Of a stretch of 13,993 nt of DNA, positions 12,957 through 13,993 are shown piece by piece. This stretch comes from Coriobacteriia bacterium. Its GTDB lineage: Bacteria; Actinomycetota; Coriobacteriia; Anaerosomatales; SLCP01. The stretch is from positions 1-13,993 of the forward strand of contig SLCP01000094.1 in the NCBI GenBank assembly GCA_007125735.1, read 5' to 3'. A model generated the notes under the pieces. The model saw only the letters and a program-made list of their open reading frames with translations. It was not told where the DNA came from and ran no database searches. A program made the position numbers and the translations under genes. Position 1 is the stretch's first letter. Each line of letters begins with the position of its first letter.

Positions 12957-13993
12957 GACGCATGTGGGGAAAGAGCAGCACATCACGAATCGAGGCGCTA
13001 TCGGTCAAGAGCATGACCAGCCGGTCGATCCCGATGCCGAGACCTCCGCACGGCGGCATGCCGTACTCCATGGCCCTGACGTAGTCTTCGTCGAACGCCA
13101 TCGCCTCAGCGTCGCCGCCGGCTTTGGCCTCGCCCTGCATGAGGAACCGCTCGCGCTGATCGTCCGGGTCTATGAGCTCGGAGAACGCGTTGGCGATCTC
13201 CCGTCCGGTGATGATGAGTTCGAAGCGCTCGGTCAGTTCGGGTTCGCCCGGCTTGCGGCGAGCCAGCGGTGATGTTTCGAGCGGATAATCCGTCACGAAC
13301 ACCGGGCCGGCGAGCGCAGGCTCGACGAGTTTCTCGAACAGCTCGGCGATCAGCTTCCCCTTGCCCCAGCCGGACTCGATCGCCACATCATGGGCCCCGC
13401 AGATCACTCGGAGGTCGTCTTCCGAACGCGCGAACGACACTTCCTCTCCGGCGGCTTCGCTGACGAGCTCGATCATCGTGCGCCTCGGCCACGGTGGCGT
13501 CAGGTCGACCGGCGTGCCCTGGTACTCGATAGTCTTCGTCCCGATGACCTCCTCGGCGACCGAGACGACGAGGCTCTCGGTGAGCTCCATCATGCCTTCG
13601 AGGTCGGTGTAGGCCTGGTACGCCTCGAGCATGGTGAACTCGGGGTTGTGCCGGGGACTCATCCCCTCGTTACGGAAGTTGCGGTTGACCTCGTAGACCC
13701 GCTCGAAACCGCCCACGAGCAACCGCTTGAGATAGAGCTCGGGCGCGATCCTCAGGAACACGTCCATGTCGAGGGCGTTGTGGTGGGTCACGAACGGGCG
13801 CGCCGTGGCGCCGCCGGGAATGGGGTGCAGCATCGGCGTTTCGACCTCAAGGAATCCTCGACTCTCCATGAAGCGCCGGATCGCCGCGATAATGCGGAAC
13901 CGCGTCTCGAACACCTGACGGACCTCGGGATTGGCGATGAGGTCGACGTAGCGCTGTCGGTAGCGCGTCTCTGTGTCGGTGAGGCCGTGGTAT
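12946..13993 (-). CDS. lysS: Lysyl-tRNA synthetase, class II, C-terminal 348 residues (cut by the right edge)
   Basis: The frame is open to the window edge; the first complete codon is at 13992. The first residues, YHGLTDTETRYRQRYVDLI, are the conserved link between the anticodon domain and the catalytic core of class II LysRS. All three class II motifs are visible: motif 1 around the Pro in VETPMLHPIPGGATARPF (about 50-67), motif 2 FRNEGMSPRHNPEF (106-119) and motif 3 GLGIGIDR (317-324), followed by SIRDVLLFP. The missing N-terminal anticodon-binding OB domain, about 150 residues, would lie beyond the window. The enzyme charges tRNA-Lys in the cytoplasm. It precedes clpC by 175 nt, an order also seen in Actinomycetota. 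Confidence 0.97.
   Translation of the reverse strand, partial: YHGLTDTETRYRQRYVDLIANPEVRQVFETRFRIIAAIRRFMESRGFLEVETPMLHPIPGGATARPFVTHHNALDMDVFLRIAPELYLKRLLVGGFERVYEVNRNFRNEGMSPRHNPEFTMLEAYQAYTDLEGMMELTESLVVSVAEEVIGTKTIEYQGTPVDLTPPWPRRTMIELVSEAAGEEVSFARSEDDLRVICGAHDVAIESGWGKGKLIAELFEKLVEPALAGPVFVTDYPLETSPLARRKPGEPELTERFELIITGREIANAFSELIDPDDQRERFLMQGEAKAGGDAEAMAFDEDYVRAMEYGMPPCGGLGIGIDRLVMLLTDSASIRDVLLFPHMRPEA

Overview
The window is a GC-rich chromosomal stretch in which every recognisable gene lies on the minus strand, so transcription runs from right (13993) to left (1). From upstream to downstream the order is lysS (3' part) - clpC - radA - disA - membrane PIN/TRAM nuclease (YacL type) - ispD - ispF - cysE - cysS - rlmB - yacP/rae1 - sigH - tRNA-Thr(TGT) - tRNA-Tyr(GTA) - tRNA-Thr(GGT) - tRNA-Met(CAT) - tuf (5' part). 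This is the conserved clpC-to-sigH neighbourhood known from Bacillus and other Gram-positives. Here it lacks ctsR-mcsA-mcsB before clpC, gltX before cysE and mrnC between cysS and rlmB. High GC, frequent GTG/TTG starts, a clpC without the mcsAB/ctsR block, and a Bacillus-like SigH together suggest a deep-branching Actinomycetota, perhaps Coriobacteriia or a relative. That placement is inference from gene order and protein style only.

Right part (about 6.6-14 kb): class II lysyl-tRNA synthetase, then a 175-nt gap with the likely clpC promoter, then clpC, radA, disA and the PIN/TRAM gene. Junctions are a 4-nt gap (clpC/radA), a 110-nt gap (radA/disA) and a 4-nt GTGA overlap (disA/PIN-TRAM). This block covers protein quality control, recombination repair, c-di-AMP synthesis and probable membrane-tethered RNA or nucleic-acid cleavage.

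Middle part (about 1.7-6.6 kb): ispD and ispF (MEP isoprenoid pathway, ATGA overlap), a 145-nt gap, then cysE and cysS (serine acetyltransferase and Cys-tRNA synthetase), rlmB (23S rRNA 2'-O-methyltransferase) and yacP/rae1 (ribosome-linked NYN endonuclease), the last three separated by only 4-5 nt.

Left part (1-1.7 kb): sigH with its own probable promoter, then a tRNA cluster leading into tuf. The cluster resembles the ancient thrU-tyrU-glyT-thrT-tufB operon of E. coli, but the Gly gene is absent and an elongator Met gene sits next to tuf. A good housekeeping promoter (TTGACA, 18 nt, TACTAT) lies upstream of tRNA-Tyr, and GC-rich hairpins without U-tracts lie between the tRNA genes.

I found no mobile element, CRISPR array, phage gene, toxin-antitoxin pair or unknown operon. 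The window reads as conserved housekeeping DNA. What merits a second look is small: leader structures, the tRNA-tuf arrangement, a CysE tail ending in Ile, and a SigH of sporulation type.
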